From Okeania sp. SIO1I7 (lineage in GTDB: Bacteria; Cyanobacteriota; Cyanobacteriia; Cyanobacteriales; Microcoleaceae), in assembly GCA_010672585.1 (NCBI GenBank), contig JAAHGF010000006.1, positions 412,278 through 476,277 of the forward strand: a stretch of 64,000 nt of DNA, in the 5' to 3' direction. Below the pieces are notes generated by a model that was given only the letters and a program-made list of their open reading frames with translations, was not told the origin of the DNA and made no database searches. The position numbers and the translations under genes were made by a program. Below are positions 43,606-53,086 of the stretch, piece by piece. How positions within the stretch are numbered: position 1 is the first letter of the stretch; each line of letters starts with the position of its first letter.

Positions 43606-45745
43606 ACAGAAAAAATCTCTTATCCTATTTGTCACTTGACCAAAATAGCGAGAATTAATTAATGGCAAATTTTCCCTAATCACCGAGAAATTAGTCTCCT
43701 GTTTAGTAGTGGAGGTTTTTAGCAAAATTTCACAGAATTTCCCCCAGAAAAAATCTCTTATCCTATTTGTCATGTTCTGAAAATAGTCACAATTAATTAA
43801 TAGCAAATTTTCCCTAATCACCGAGAAATTTGTTTCCTGTTCAGTAGTGGAGGTTTTTAGCAAAATTTCACAGAATTTTCCCAGAAAAAATCTCTTATCC
43901 TGTTTGTCACTTGACCAAAATAGCGAGAATTAATTAATGGCAAATTTTCCCTAATCACCGAGAAATTTGTTTCCTGTTCAGTAGTGGAGGTTTTTAGCAA
44001 AATTTCACAGAATTTTCCCCCAGAAAAAATCTCTTATCCTATTTGTCATGTTCTGAAAATAGTCACAATTAATTGATGGATAATTTTCCCTAATCACCGA
44101 GAAATTTGTTTCCTGTTCAGTAGTGGAGGTTTTTAGCAAAATTTCACAGAATTTTCCCCCAGAAAAAATCTCTTATCCTATTTGTCATGTTCTGAAAATA
44201 GTCACAATTAATTGATGGATAATTTTCCCTAATCACCGAGAAATTTGTTTCCTGTTCAGTAGTGGAGTTGTTTAGCAAAATTTCACAGAATTTTCCCACA
44301 GAAAAAATCTCTTATCCTATTTGTCATGTTCTGAAAATAGTCACAATTAATTGATGAATAATTTTCCGTGATCACCGAGAAATTAGTCTCCTGTTCAGTA
44401 GTGGAGGTGTTTAGCAAAATTTCACAGAATTTTCCCAGAAAAAATCTCTTATCCTGTTTGTCACTTGACCAAAATAGCGAGAATTAATTAATGGCAAATT
44501 TTCCCTAATCACCGAGAAATTTGTTTCCTGTTCAGTAGTGGAGGTTTTTAGCAAAATTTCACAGAATTTTCCCCCAGAAAAAATCTCTTATCCTATTTGT
44601 CATGTTCTGAAAATAGTCACAATTAATTGATGGATAATTTTCCCTAATCACCGAGAAATTTGTTTCCTGTTCAGTAGTGGAGTTGTTTAGCAAAATTTCA
44701 CAGAATTTTCCCACAGAAAAAATCTCTTATCCTATTTGTCATGTTCTGAAAATAGTCACAATTAATTGATGAATAATTTTCCGTGATCACCGAGAAATTA
44801 GTCTCCTGTTCAGTAGTGGAGGTGTTTAGCAAAATTTCACAGAATTTTCCCAGAAAAAATCTCTTATCCTGTTTGTCACTTGACCAAAATAGCGAGAATT
44901 AATTAATGGCAAATTTTCCCTAATCACCGAGAAATTTGTTTCCTGTTCAGTAGTGGAGGTTTTTAGCAAAATTTCACAGAATTTTCCCCCAGAAAAAATC
45001 TCTTATCCTATTTGTCATGTTCTGAAAATAGTCACAATTAATTGATGGATAATTTTCCCTAATCACCGAGAAATTTGTTTCCTGTTCAGTAGTGGAGTTG
45101 TTTAGCAAAATTTCACAGAATTTTCCCACAGAAAAAATCTCTTATCCTATTTGTCATGTTCTGAAAATAGTCACAATTAATTGATGAATAATTTTCCGTG
45201 ATCACCGAGAAATTAGTCTCCTGTTCAGTAGTAGAGGTTTTTAGCAAAATTTCACAGAATTTCCCCCAGAAAAAATCTCTTATCCTATTTGTCATGTTCT
45301 GAAAATAGTCACAATTAATTGATGGATAATTTTCCGTAATCACCGAGAAATTAGTCTCCTGTTCAGTAGTGGAGGTTTTTAGCAAAATTTCACAGAATTT
45401 TCCCAGAAAAAATCTCTTATCCTGTTTGTCACTTGACCAAAATAGCGAGAATTAATTAATGGCAAATTTTCCCTAATCACCGAGAAATTAGTCTCCTGTT
45501 CAGTAGTAGAGGTTTTTAGCAAAATTTCACAGAATTTTCCCACAGAAAAAATCTCTTATCCTATTTGTCATGTTCTGAAAATAGTCACAATTAATTGATG
45601 AATAATTTTCCCTAATGACCGGAAGTTTGTTTCCCCTTTAATAGTGGAGGTTTTTGGCATTTTGCCAGATAATTTTCCCGCAGAAAAAATCTCTTATGCT
45701 ATTTATCACTTGACAAAAATAGTCACAATTAATTGACTAATAGTT
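43606..45745. repeat. Tandem array, unit about 138 bp, sixteen copies with higher-order structure
   Basis: Marker GAAAAAATCTCTTATCCT (last copy slightly changed) occurs at 43609, 43747, 43884, 44023, 44162, 44301, 44438, 44577, 44716, 44853, 44992, 45131, 45269, 45406, 45545 and 45683. Spacings are only 137, 138 or 139. Two main unit types differ after the marker: TTGTCACTTGACCAAAATAG versus TTGTCATGTTCTGAAAATAG. From 44023 to 45269 they recur as a 415-bp triplet (for example 44162, 44577, 44992). Minus-strand frames of up to about 90 codons exist, but the 137- and 139-base units break them. The right end decays into a pyrimidine-rich tract (45740-45875). Confidence 0.95.
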
Positions 45746-45947
45746 TTTTCTTCTTCCTTCTTACTTGTTCCTTGTTCCCTCTTCCCTCTTCCTTCTTACT
45801 TCTTCCTTGTTCCTTGTTCCTTGTTCCCTCTTCCCTCTTCCTTCTTACTTCTTCCCTCTTCCTTCTTCCTTCTGTATGCTAAAGTGAGAAAAAAATCAGC
45901 CCTAAGAACAAAAACTACAACAAAAATCCGCAATTGGAAATATTGAC

Positions 45948-47042
45948 ATGAAAGCATTAATTCTCTCTGGTGGAAAAGGTACAAGGTTACGTCCTCTTAC
46001 TTATACAGGAGCAAAGCAATTAGTACCAGTTGCGAATAAACCTATTTTGTGGTATGGAATTGAGGGTATTATCGCAGCAGGTATTACCGACATTGGCATT
46101 GTTATTAGTCCAGAAACTGGAAAAGAAGTACAAGAATTAACCGGAAACGGCGAAAAATTTGGAGCTAATATTACCTATATTCTGCAAGAGCAACCTGCTG
46201 GTTTAGCTCATGCGGTGAAAATTGCCCAACCATTTTTGGCAGATTCTCCTTTCGTCATGTATCTAGGAGATAATATTATTGAGAGTCAGCTAGAACAATT
46301 TTTAGAGACTTTCAAAAAAGAACAATTAGATGCTTTAATTCTCCTGCGAAAAGTGCCTAACCCTACAGCATTTGGTGTGGCAAAAGTAGACGAAAAGGGA
46401 AAAGTTTTAGGGTTGGTAGAAAAACCGAAAGTTCCTCCATCTAATTTGGCACTGGTGGGAATATATTTCTTCTCAAATAAAATACATAATGCCATTGCTA
46501 ATATCAAACCTTCAGCTAGAGGAGAATTAGAAATTACTGATGCTATTCAATATTTAATTGACCAGCAAACCTCTGGTGCAGATCAGGAAATTTCTGTTGA
46601 AGCGCGTACCTTAGAAGGTTGGTGGTTAGATACAGGTAAAAAAGATGATTTACTTAGTGCTAATCAAATTATTTTAGATACTCGTTTAACTAATTCAGTA
46701 AATGGGGAAATAGATTCTCAAAGTCAAATTATTGGGCGAGTAAAAATTGGTAAAAATACAAAACTAATTAATTGTAGTGTTCGTGGTCCGGTGATTATTG
46801 GAGATAATTGTCACCTAGAAAATTGTTTTATTGGTCCTTATAGTAGTATTGCCGATAATGTAACTTTAATTGATGTTGATATTGAGCATAGTGTGATATT
46901 ACAAGGAGCAAAAATTATTGAAATTCATCAACGTATTGTTGATAGTTTACTCGGTCGTCGTGCCCAACTAATTAATGCTCCACAACGCCCTAAAGCATTA
47001 CGATTTATGATTGGTGATGATAGTCAAATAGAACTAACTTGA
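45948..47042 (+). CDS. Glucose-1-phosphate thymidylyltransferase, long form (RmlA/RfbA-like)
   Basis: 364 residues. The nucleotidyltransferase domain (about 1-235) has LSGGKGTRLRPLTYTGAKQL, PVANKPILWYGIEG, MYLGDNIIES and LVEKPKVPPSNLALVGIYFF. A C-terminal left-handed beta-helix (GRVKIGKNTKLINCSVRGPV, then IIGDNCHLENCFIGPYSSIA) makes it the long type of the family. These enzymes make dTDP- or other NDP-glucose for deoxysugars such as rhamnose, used in O-antigen or exopolysaccharide. It is followed by a GT2 and a GT4 gene. A polypyrimidine repeat tract stands in place of a clear promoter. Confidence 0.93.
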   Translation: MKALILSGGKGTRLRPLTYTGAKQLVPVANKPILWYGIEGIIAAGITDIGIVISPETGKEVQELTGNGEKFGANITYILQEQPAGLAHAVKIAQPFLADSPFVMYLGDNIIESQLEQFLETFKKEQLDALILLRKVPNPTAFGVAKVDEKGKVLGLVEKPKVPPSNLALVGIYFFSNKIHNAIANIKPSARGELEITDAIQYLIDQQTSGADQEISVEARTLEGWWLDTGKKDDLLSANQIILDTRLTNSVNGEIDSQSQIIGRVKIGKNTKLINCSVRGPVIIGDNCHLENCFIGPYSSIADNVTLIDVDIEHSVILQGAKIIEIHQRIVDSLLGRRAQLINAPQRPKALRFMIGDDSQIELT

Positions 47043-47178
47043 AGAAGGCAGAAGGCAAAAGGCAGAAGGGAATATTGGTTCAAAGGGAGAAAGTTTTTTT
47101 GTCACTAATTATTCGGACATGATATTACCCAAAAATATCATATATAGCACCTGTAAATTTAGGCGATCGCTTTAATTT

Positions 47179-47307
47179 GAACCTATCCCACTATTTTTAA
47201 TAGGCTTATTTATTTAAGTAAAATGTGTTTGAAAAGCTTAATTTTTTCTTTTTAACTCTCAAAATATTTAGGGTTTTTAGCAAAAATTTTATTACTGGGA
47301 TAGGTTC
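47179..47307. repeat. MITE-like element, GAACCTATCCCA ends
   Basis: GAACCTATCCCA (47179) and TGGGATAGGTTC (47296-47307) form a perfect 12-base inverted repeat around about 105 bases of AT-rich sequence. Confidence 0.8.
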
Positions 47308-47353
47308 TTAAGTAGCCTTCGCCTACTTTTACTGAATAATTAAATAATTCTGG

Positions 47354-47540
47354 TTTAAAGCCTCTTCTTTTAAGGGAAAAAAAGCGGTCGTTAGTGGAGC
47401 TTCCCGAAGGGTGGGATGGCGAGGAGACCTCGCCATATCCAATTGACCAAGAAAAGAAATAATATTTCCTTATATTAAATTCCGTAACGGTTTTAACCAG
47501 AGGTAATTATCAATTATCCATTATCAATTATCCATTAATG
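47354..47540. repeat. Dispersed repeat with CCGTTACGGAATTGAATAT core, copy 3 (reverse)
   Basis: Reverse-complement copy of the elements at 8606 and 27661, with the order TTTAAAGCCTC, CTTCCCGAAGGG, then AAATTCCGTAACGGTTTTAA. It lies directly upstream of the GT2 gene. Confidence 0.8.
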
Positions 47541-47611
47541 AAAGCTTCCTTTGATTATATTCCAAATAAATACAGCAAAATGACAAAAAATGTAGATTAG
47601 GAGCAACTAAT

Positions 47612-48481
47612 ATAAATATCAACTCTATATATTTCCTAACAGTTAATTACTATTCCACTCAATTAATTCAAAAATTAATCAATTCCATTAAATTAACTCC
47701 CTACCTATTTCAGCAAATTATCATTATTAATAATTCTACCGATGATAATTCTATTTATCAACTCCAAAATAGTACAACAATTATTATCAACTCAGAAACT
47801 AATTTAGGATATGGAAAAGCTTGTAATTTAGGATTAAACTGGATTTATCACCAAAACCCTGAAGCCATAATTTGGTTAATTAATCCCGATGCTTATTTAT
47901 TATCAAACTCCCTGGAAAAAGCACACCAATTTTTAGTCAAAAATCCAGAGTTTTCCATATTAGGAACAACCGTCTACGAACCCACGGGTAAAATTTGGTT
48001 TGGTGGCGGAAAATTTATTCAGGAAACTGGCAAAATAATTGCTAATGAATTTCCCTCTAACACAGAAACATCAACCACAGATTGGGTGACAGGATGCAGT
48101 ATGTTAATTAACCTCAAAAACTTTGAAAAATGCCCTCAGTTTGATGAGGATTATTTTTTATATTATGAAGACTTTGACTTCTGTAGACGCTACGCCAAAC
48201 AAGGTCATAAAATAGCCATAACTCAAAAAATATCCGTAGTTCATCAACCATCTTCTATTACTAATAAAAACCCAGAATTAAAACTTGAATATAGCATTTA
48301 TAGCTACCTACTAAGTTTAGAAAAACATACAAGTAAATTAGTTTTAATATATAGATTAATCAGAATTACTATAGCAGCCTTAATTCTGCTACCTATAAAT
48401 TATAAAATAGCTCCTGTTAAAATCAAAGCGATCGGGAAATTTATCAGACATAATTGTAGGTTGGGTAGAACAAATTGTTAG
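47612..48481 (+). CDS. Family 2 glycosyltransferase (rhamnosyltransferase-like) with no canonical start codon
   Basis: The frame is open from before 47612 to 48481 and reads a complete WbbL-like GT2: SIYFLTVNYYSTQLIQKLIN, IIIINNSTDDNS, INSETNLGYGKACNLGLNW, IIWLINPDAYLLSNS with the NPD nucleotide-sugar motif, TDWVTGCSML and FDEDYFLYYEDFDFCRRYAK with the catalytic-base region. There is no ATG, GTG or TTG in frame before GTG 48086, which would remove half the domain. AGGAG at 47599-47603 is correctly placed for an ATA at 47612, so either ATA is used or an ATG was lost by one substitution. The C-terminus runs into a GTAGGTTGGGT repeat and may be slightly altered. Probable role: adding rhamnose or another sugar to an envelope glycan. 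Confidence 0.8.
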   Translation: MNINSIYFLTVNYYSTQLIQKLINSIKLTPYLFQQIIIINNSTDDNSIYQLQNSTTIIINSETNLGYGKACNLGLNWIYHQNPEAIIWLINPDAYLLSNSLEKAHQFLVKNPEFSILGTTVYEPTGKIWFGGGKFIQETGKIIANEFPSNTETSTTDWVTGCSMLINLKNFEKCPQFDEDYFLYYEDFDFCRRYAKQGHKIAITQKISVVHQPSSITNKNPELKLEYSIYSYLLSLEKHTSKLVLIYRLIRITIAALILLPINYKIAPVKIKAIGKFIRHNCRLGRTNC

Positions 48482-48559
48482 CGGAGCTTATCCGTTAGGA
48501 TAAACCTAACAAAGCCTTTCAACTCAAAAGTCAAAAGTTAAAAGTAGCAAAACTTGTAA

Positions 48560-48662
48560 GGTGCGTCAAGCTGAAAATGATGTATTAAATTTTTGAGTAT
48601 AATTCTTGCTATGACAAGGTTTGGATAATTTTCCTAAAACACTATTTCAAGCTTGACGCGCC
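48560..48662. repeat. MITE-like element, GGTGCGTCAAGCT ends
   Basis: GGTGCGTCAAGCT and AGCTTGACGCGCC are inverted repeats with one mismatch. The element abuts the larger GTAGGGTGCGTTAG element. Confidence 0.75.
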
Positions 48663-48663
48663 A

Positions 48664-48954
48664 GTAGGGTGCGTTAGACGGCTTAAATTCAGAATATGAA
48701 AGGGATTGCTGAATCCGTCGTAACGCACCATTAAATATGTTAGGACTTACGCAGATACGCTATATATAGCACTCAAAACTATTGTCCAACAGTTACTTTA
48801 CTCTATAAATAGTGCCTTTGCGTAAGTCCTGTATGTATTACTGACACAGCTAATTTTGTGCAAAATATGTAGTGGAGCTCAACGGTGCGTTACGGCGCAA
48901 TGTAACATTTGAGAGTTCAACGGTAGTTTGTGGTAAGCGCCTAACGCACCCTAC
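48664..48954. repeat. Large inverted repeat GTAGGGTGCGTTAG with nested element
   Basis: GTAGGGTGCGTTAG (48664) and CTAACGCACCCTAC (48941-48954) are perfect inverted repeats. Related to the palindrome at 2761-2836. Another element has inserted at 48742-48830. Confidence 0.8.
48742..48830. repeat. Nested MITE, AGGACTTACGCA ends
   Basis: AGGACTTACGCA and TGCGTAAGTCCT are perfect 12-base inverted repeats. These ends are common in cyanobacterial insertion sequences. It lies inside the larger inverted repeat. Confidence 0.82.
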
Positions 48955-49037
48955 TGGACTGACTTATTGCTGGACTCTTAATCCGTATATCCGTGGCATA
49001 ATCCCTGTGAGCCATGCCATAATCCCTGTGAGGGCAA

Positions 49038-50120
49038 ATGTCTAACCAACTTCTAATCAATCTATCAGTATTAATCCCACAACCAACAGGAATATCTATC
49101 TACGCAAATAACATCCTGCCACAACTTCAACAACTTAATCCTACCCTATTAGTTGCTAATAATATTCCCAATTTTAACTGCCATCTAATCCCTAAAAAAA
49201 TGACACCCGCTCAGGGAACTAAAGGTCATTTACGACGATTATTTTGGACTCAATTTCAATTATCAAATATCTATAAAAAATCACAAGCAAATCTACTTTT
49301 TTCTCCCCTTCCAGAAGCACCATTATATTCTCATTGTCGTTATATAGTAATGGCTCACGATTTAATTCCTTTACGTTTTCCTAAACCTGGTTCTCGCTTA
49401 ACTGCTTATTTCAAATATTATATTCCTCAAGTATTAACTCAGGCAGAACATATTATTTGTAATTCTCAAGCAACCGCAAAAGATATTACTGAATTTTTCC
49501 AAATACCACCTCAAAAAATTACACCTATTCCTTTGGGTTATGACTCTCAAAGATTCCAATTTTTAGACTTACCTACCAAAAATTACTTCCTTTATCTCGG
49601 TCGCCACGACCATTATAAAAATCTGCATCGGTTAATAGAAGCATTTGCTAAATTGCCTAATTTTTCCGAGTATGAATTATGGTTTGCCGGACCTACAGAT
49701 AATACTTATACACCAACATTAAAAACTCAAATCAAAGAACTAGGATTAACAAAATTAGTCAAATTTCTTGACTATGTTCCCACAACAGAATTACCCAAAA
49801 TAATCAATCAAGCGATCGCTCTGGTTTTTCCTAGTCTGTGGGAAGGGTTTGGTTTTCCCGTATTAGAAGCAATGGGTTGTGGTACCCCAGTCATTACTTC
49901 TAATATTTCATCCCTGCCAGAAGTTGCTGGAGATGCTGCTATTTTGGTTAACCCGAAAAATGTGGAAGAAATAACTGATGCGATGAATATTATAGCTAAA
50001 GATGGGGAAGAGCGATCGCGACTATCAACCTTAAGTTTAGCTAGAGCAAAAGAGTTTAGTTGGGAAAAAACTGGTTTAGCTACTAGGGAAGTGATTCAGA
50101 ATTATCTGATTAAGGTTTAA
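49038..50120 (+). CDS. Family 4 glycosyltransferase
   Basis: 360 residues, full GT-B fold. The N-terminal half has the usual donor-side pattern ([20 protein letters not shown], then [15 protein letters not shown] and [19 protein letters not shown]). The C-terminal Rossmann domain has [29 protein letters not shown] and the signature [20 protein letters not shown] followed by [20 protein letters not shown], where the conserved ExFGxxxxE glutamates bind the nucleotide sugar. It is likely to elongate an envelope polysaccharide with the preceding genes. Its 3' end and terminator palindrome recur, wholly or partly, at 54210, 55420 and 56382. Confidence 0.94.
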   Translation: MSNQLLINLSVLIPQPTGISIYANNILPQLQQLNPTLLVANNIPNFNCHLIPKKMTPAQGTKGHLRRLFWTQFQLSNIYKKSQANLLFSPLPEAPLYSHCRYIVMAHDLIPLRFPKPGSRLTAYFKYYIPQVLTQAEHIICNSQATAKDITEFFQIPPQKITPIPLGYDSQRFQFLDLPTKNYFLYLGRHDHYKNLHRLIEAFAKLPNFSEYELWFAGPTDNTYTPTLKTQIKELGLTKLVKFLDYVPTTELPKIINQAIALVFPSLWEGFGFPVLEAMGCGTPVITSNISSLPEVAGDAAILVNPKNVEEITDAMNIIAKDGEERSRLSTLSLARAKEFSWEKTGLATREVIQNYLIKV

Positions 50121-50145
50121 ATGATGGGAGCGATCGCTCCTTTAT
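50101..50145. repeat. GT4 3' end plus terminator palindrome, parent copy of a duplicated site
   Basis: The last 20 coding bases, ATTATCTGATTAAGGTTTAA, then GGGAGCGATCGCTCC (a perfect palindrome containing HIP1, followed by TTTATT). The first 40 bases are identical to 54210-54249, and related copies end the fragments at 55768 and 56520. The palindrome plus T-rich run should end transcription of the GT4 gene. Confidence 0.85.
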
Positions 50146-50501
50146 TATATGATTAATAATTTAAGATGATCGGAAAAAAATAAAGTTTCCAAAGCTCTAT
50201 TTTTTCTTGAGAACTATTACCATCAAATACATTAGATAGCTGCTGAAGAAAGTCATTGATTCCCCTCATTGGGCGATCGTCATATCAATACAGCCATTAA
50301 AAGGGCTACAAAATATTTGCAAAATGGTTTTTAGTTTTGAAGTGGGTTTAATGGGGTAAGTCAAGAGCAAAAAATTGCTGCTAACTCGAAAAATTCAGAA
50401 ATTTGCTTTGGGGAACGTCTTAAGGGTGTAGAGACGGAGGATAGAAAATCAAATTTTATCTAAAGTCCAACAGTCAAATCAAATAATTTGGGGAATTAAC
50501 A
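50146..50501. other. Intergenic, no gene seen
   Basis: AT-rich, no repeats or frames of note. It presumably contains the promoter of the 50502 gene. Confidence 0.5.
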
Positions 50502-51599
50502 ATGATAATAGAAGAGATTAGCGAAGTAACAAATACAGATGATTACACTATTTACCTTGTCAACAAATCACCAAATCCAAAAGTGTTTTGGTGCTTCTTG
50601 GAGCGTCCCGAAGTATTTGTGGACAATCCTCATGTGTTCGCCAACTCTACCACAAATTTGCAAGTTTATCCGAATCAACCAGGGCAAAATTCCTTTACTA
50701 TACCTGTGCAGTATGTGGTCGGAGCAGGAGCAAGTAATAATCCTATTGAGGAGGGCATTAAGATTCAGTCCAGCGTCTCTAATGATGCTAATATAAAAGA
50801 TGAGTGGGAAGTTGACTACGCTACCGTGCCTCCAAATCGCGGGCCACTAATGAATAAATCTGGCGAAGCCAGTCCAGACAAAACTATTAGCATACAATCT
50901 TCTTCATTTGAGAAAGAAAGAAACGAAGCCCAGGGATGGTATTCAAGCATGACCTTTGGGATTAAAACCTCGAACGGTTTCATCGGTATGACTTGGGATC
51001 CTGACCCTGCGGAAAAGGAGATAATAACCCCCAAATTAACATTCTACGTTAGTGTTGGAACATACAGCTCAAGTACCTTGGCTAATTTTACCACTGTATC
51101 TAATCATTCTGCAAAAATCTCACTTTCAGACTTTGATCTCCTCAATAACGCCACTGTCACACTTGAATCTGATGGAACATGGAAGGTAACTAAAGGAAAA
51201 TCCTCACAACTATCAATTGACAGTATAAACAGCTTGGTTCAGAGTCATCTGTACCTGTCAAAGGCTCATGCTGAGCTAGTTTCTTTGGCTACACTTAAAC
51301 CCTACTATTCTAACTTATTGCCTAGTTCATCCCAAACAGACGTAATTGTCGATTTTGATTGGTTGTATGATAGTTATCAAGATGAACAAGCTCCTGCGGG
51401 TACTTTTATCCAGGGAACTCTTACTGTTACAGTAGCTCTTACTGCAGCCTTTAGTGTCTTTCTTCTTAGTGGAGTGTCTTTTAATATGAGTGGACAGGTA
51501 GGTACAACAACCTTTAACTTCTCCTATAATGGTAGCGCTTCTTCCGAATTTATCAAGTCTCTCTTTGTGAGGGGTGCAGAGATTTACCTCAAAAGTTAG
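50502..51599 (+). CDS. Unrecognised beta-rich protein with a C-terminal hydrophobic segment
   Basis: 365 residues, no recognised family. The N-terminus DDYTIYLVNKSPNPKVFWCF and the next 200 residues look like alternating beta strands (a jelly-roll or sandwich). A single hydrophobic stretch, TVTVALTAAFSVFLLSGVSF, lies near residue 310, within VGTTTFNFSYNGSAS-type beta sequence, so it may be membrane-inserting or just a core strand. There is no N-terminal signal peptide. GGGGAA precedes the ATG. It is the first gene after the duplicated GT4 end, on the plus strand, while the neighbouring sigma/TPR genes are on the minus strand. A lectin-like or pore-like protein is possible but not shown. Confidence 0.7.
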   Translation: MIIEEISEVTNTDDYTIYLVNKSPNPKVFWCFLERPEVFVDNPHVFANSTTNLQVYPNQPGQNSFTIPVQYVVGAGASNNPIEEGIKIQSSVSNDANIKDEWEVDYATVPPNRGPLMNKSGEASPDKTISIQSSSFEKERNEAQGWYSSMTFGIKTSNGFIGMTWDPDPAEKEIITPKLTFYVSVGTYSSSTLANFTTVSNHSAKISLSDFDLLNNATVTLESDGTWKVTKGKSSQLSIDSINSLVQSHLYLSKAHAELVSLATLKPYYSNLLPSSSQTDVIVDFDWLYDSYQDEQAPAGTFIQGTLTVTVALTAAFSVFLLSGVSFNMSGQVGTTTFNFSYNGSASSEFIKSLFVRGAEIYLKS

Positions 51600-52081
51600 A
51601 TCGACATAGTTAAAATGTTGTAGTAGTAGGGGGCAGGTTCTAGTTCAAATTAATAAGGCTAAACCATATTTTAGATAAACCTGCCCTAAAAATGTTGGTA
51701 CACAAAAAAAATTATAGCACTACGCAAATAGGTTAGGACACTTCTAAATCATCAAACTCAGTCAGGGATTACTTCTGACTTATGACTTGCGTGTAGCGCT
51801 ATAGCTCTGTTAGTCCAGTTACAAAGGAAATTAAATGGTGTGTTATATTTCATTAACACACCCTAATTGACTGTATCATCTAATAATAGTGTCGAATTGT
51901 CATTACGAATGACAGTGAAGCAATCCCTGGCAAATTTCCTATTGCATCGTTTAAGATGAAACAGTCTACTACCACTAGACTAACACAGTTGAAACTGTGG
52001 ATTAGCCTTTTCGATATATTTCCTTTTGCATCAAGGTTTGGGCGTTTTTTTCTAATGCAACATTTAAGTAGTGTCGGTTCA
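51600..52081. other. Intergenic with one MITE and short repeats
   Basis: Reverse copy of the TATAGCGCTACG MITE at 51713-51803; a degenerate GTGTGTTA...TAACACACC palindrome at 51838-51870; and a CACAGTTGAAACTGTG hairpin at about 51985 that resembles one at 59838. No gene is seen. Confidence 0.6.
51713..51803. repeat. MITE-like element with TATAGCGCTACG ends, reverse copy
   Basis: TATAGCACTACGCAAATAGG at the left and TTGCGTGTAGCGCTATA at the right; the reverse complement matches 25779-25883 along its length, including TTAGGACA and TTCTGACTT blocks. Confidence 0.85.
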
Positions 52082-53086
52082 TTACAACATCAAGTTGCAC
52101 TGATAATGATTGGTGCGTAGATGATTGGCTTTGTGAATAGCTTCAACTGCTCCCTGATTTTCATCCTGATCAGATAAACACCGGGCATAATAACACCAAC
52201 CATTAGCATTATTTGGGTACTCCTGAGTAAACTTCTTCAATATAGCCACGCTTTTGGCCGACTCTCCTCGCAACCGATAATACTCAGCCTGTAACTGATG
52301 AGCATCAGCGGAGTGGGGAGCCAGTTTCAATACAGCATTCACCATCTTTTTCGTTTGCTTCCCCTCCTCACCCAATACCAATTTCATCCGGCAACGATAC
52401 GCCAACCGTCGTTTTAAAACTGAGTAATCATCAGAGGCTAACTCTTCTGCTCGACTTAACCTCAACTCCGCCTCCTGAAAATCACCCACTGCTAAGAGTG
52501 CATCATAACTGTGAATCAAAGCAACAATATCATCTGGCTCAAGTAACAAGATTTGCTCAAAAGCTCTCAAGGCAGCCTGAGCATTATCCAGTTCCATCTG
52601 AACTCGCCCCAACGCCAACCAGTGAGATGGATTTTCTGGCTCAGAAGATGCAGCTTTCTCAAACATTTTTACTGCTTTGTCAGGGTGACAGTGACAGACT
52701 TCTATCAAACCCTGGATATGATAACCAGTAGCAACATTACTAGATAATGGCAAGGCTTTGTCATAAATATTAATTGCTTCAGTCACCCTTCCCATCAACT
52801 GTAAAAGCTTCCCCAGTTTCAACCCCACTTGAATTAATTGAGGTTGCCGCTCAATAACTTGGTAATATTCCTCAACAGCTAGCTCCCAGTTTCCACTTTC
52901 ATAGAGTAAATCAGCTAATTCCAAGCGTTTCTTCCATCCAGAAGGATACTCCTGCACATATTTAGTTAGGGTTTTCAATTTCTGCTGTTGTCGGGTGGGT
53001 TTTTTCTCTAATACCAGTTGTACATTTAACTCGACCTTTGAAGATTGGGATAATTTCACCAAACAGGGGCTAATGTTTCTAGACAT
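52082..53086 (-). CDS. TPR-repeat protein coupled to a sigma factor
   Basis: 334 residues. Six or more tetratricopeptide repeats begin near residue 45: PSGWKKRLELADLLYESGNW, ELAVEEYYQVIERQPQ, EAINIYDKALPLSS, NPSHWLALGRVQMELDNAQA and similar. No enzymatic domain, signal peptide or membrane helix is seen. The gene start overlaps the 3' end of the sigma-factor gene by 31 bases, so the two are translated together. This suggests the TPR protein acts with the sigma factor, as an anti-sigma or adaptor. Its stop lies close to a CAACATTTAAGTAGTG repeat. Confidence 0.85.
   Translation of the reverse strand: MSRNISPCLVKLSQSSKVELNVQLVLEKKPTRQQQKLKTLTKYVQEYPSGWKKRLELADLLYESGNWELAVEEYYQVIERQPQLIQVGLKLGKLLQLMGRVTEAINIYDKALPLSSNVATGYHIQGLIEVCHCHPDKAVKMFEKAASSEPENPSHWLALGRVQMELDNAQAALRAFEQILLLEPDDIVALIHSYDALLAVGDFQEAELRLSRAEELASDDYSVLKRRLAYRCRMKLVLGEEGKQTKKMVNAVLKLAPHSADAHQLQAEYYRLRGESAKSVAILKKFTQEYPNNANGWCYYARCLSDQDENQGAVEAIHKANHLRTNHYQCNLML

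Larger units (their letters stand above)
47043..47611. other. Intergenic, three repeat elements
   Basis: It holds a solo right end of the ATATCATGTCCGG family (47100-47125), a MITE-like element (47179-47307), a reverse copy of the CCGTTACGGAATT repeat (47354-47540) and TTATCAATTATCC simple repeats. No gene is seen. Confidence 0.6.
48482..49037. other. Intergenic packed with nested palindromic elements
   Basis: No gene. It holds a TTAGCGGAGCTTATCCGTTA insertion, a MITE (48560-48662), a large inverted repeat (48664-48954) with another MITE inside (48742-48830), and a directly repeated CATAATCCCTGTGAG just before the GT4 start. Confidence 0.65.

Noticed and set aside
43588..45385. Minus-strand frames coding a repeated 46-residue peptide in the 138-bp array
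   Set aside because: Units of 137 and 139 bases break the frame after two or so repeats, and there is no start context, so the openness comes from the repeat and not from selection on a protein.
35235..45745. CRISPR arrays in the tandem-repeat regions
   Set aside because: The units are continuous 138-, 156- or 285-base repeats with no unique spacers and no cas genes nearby.
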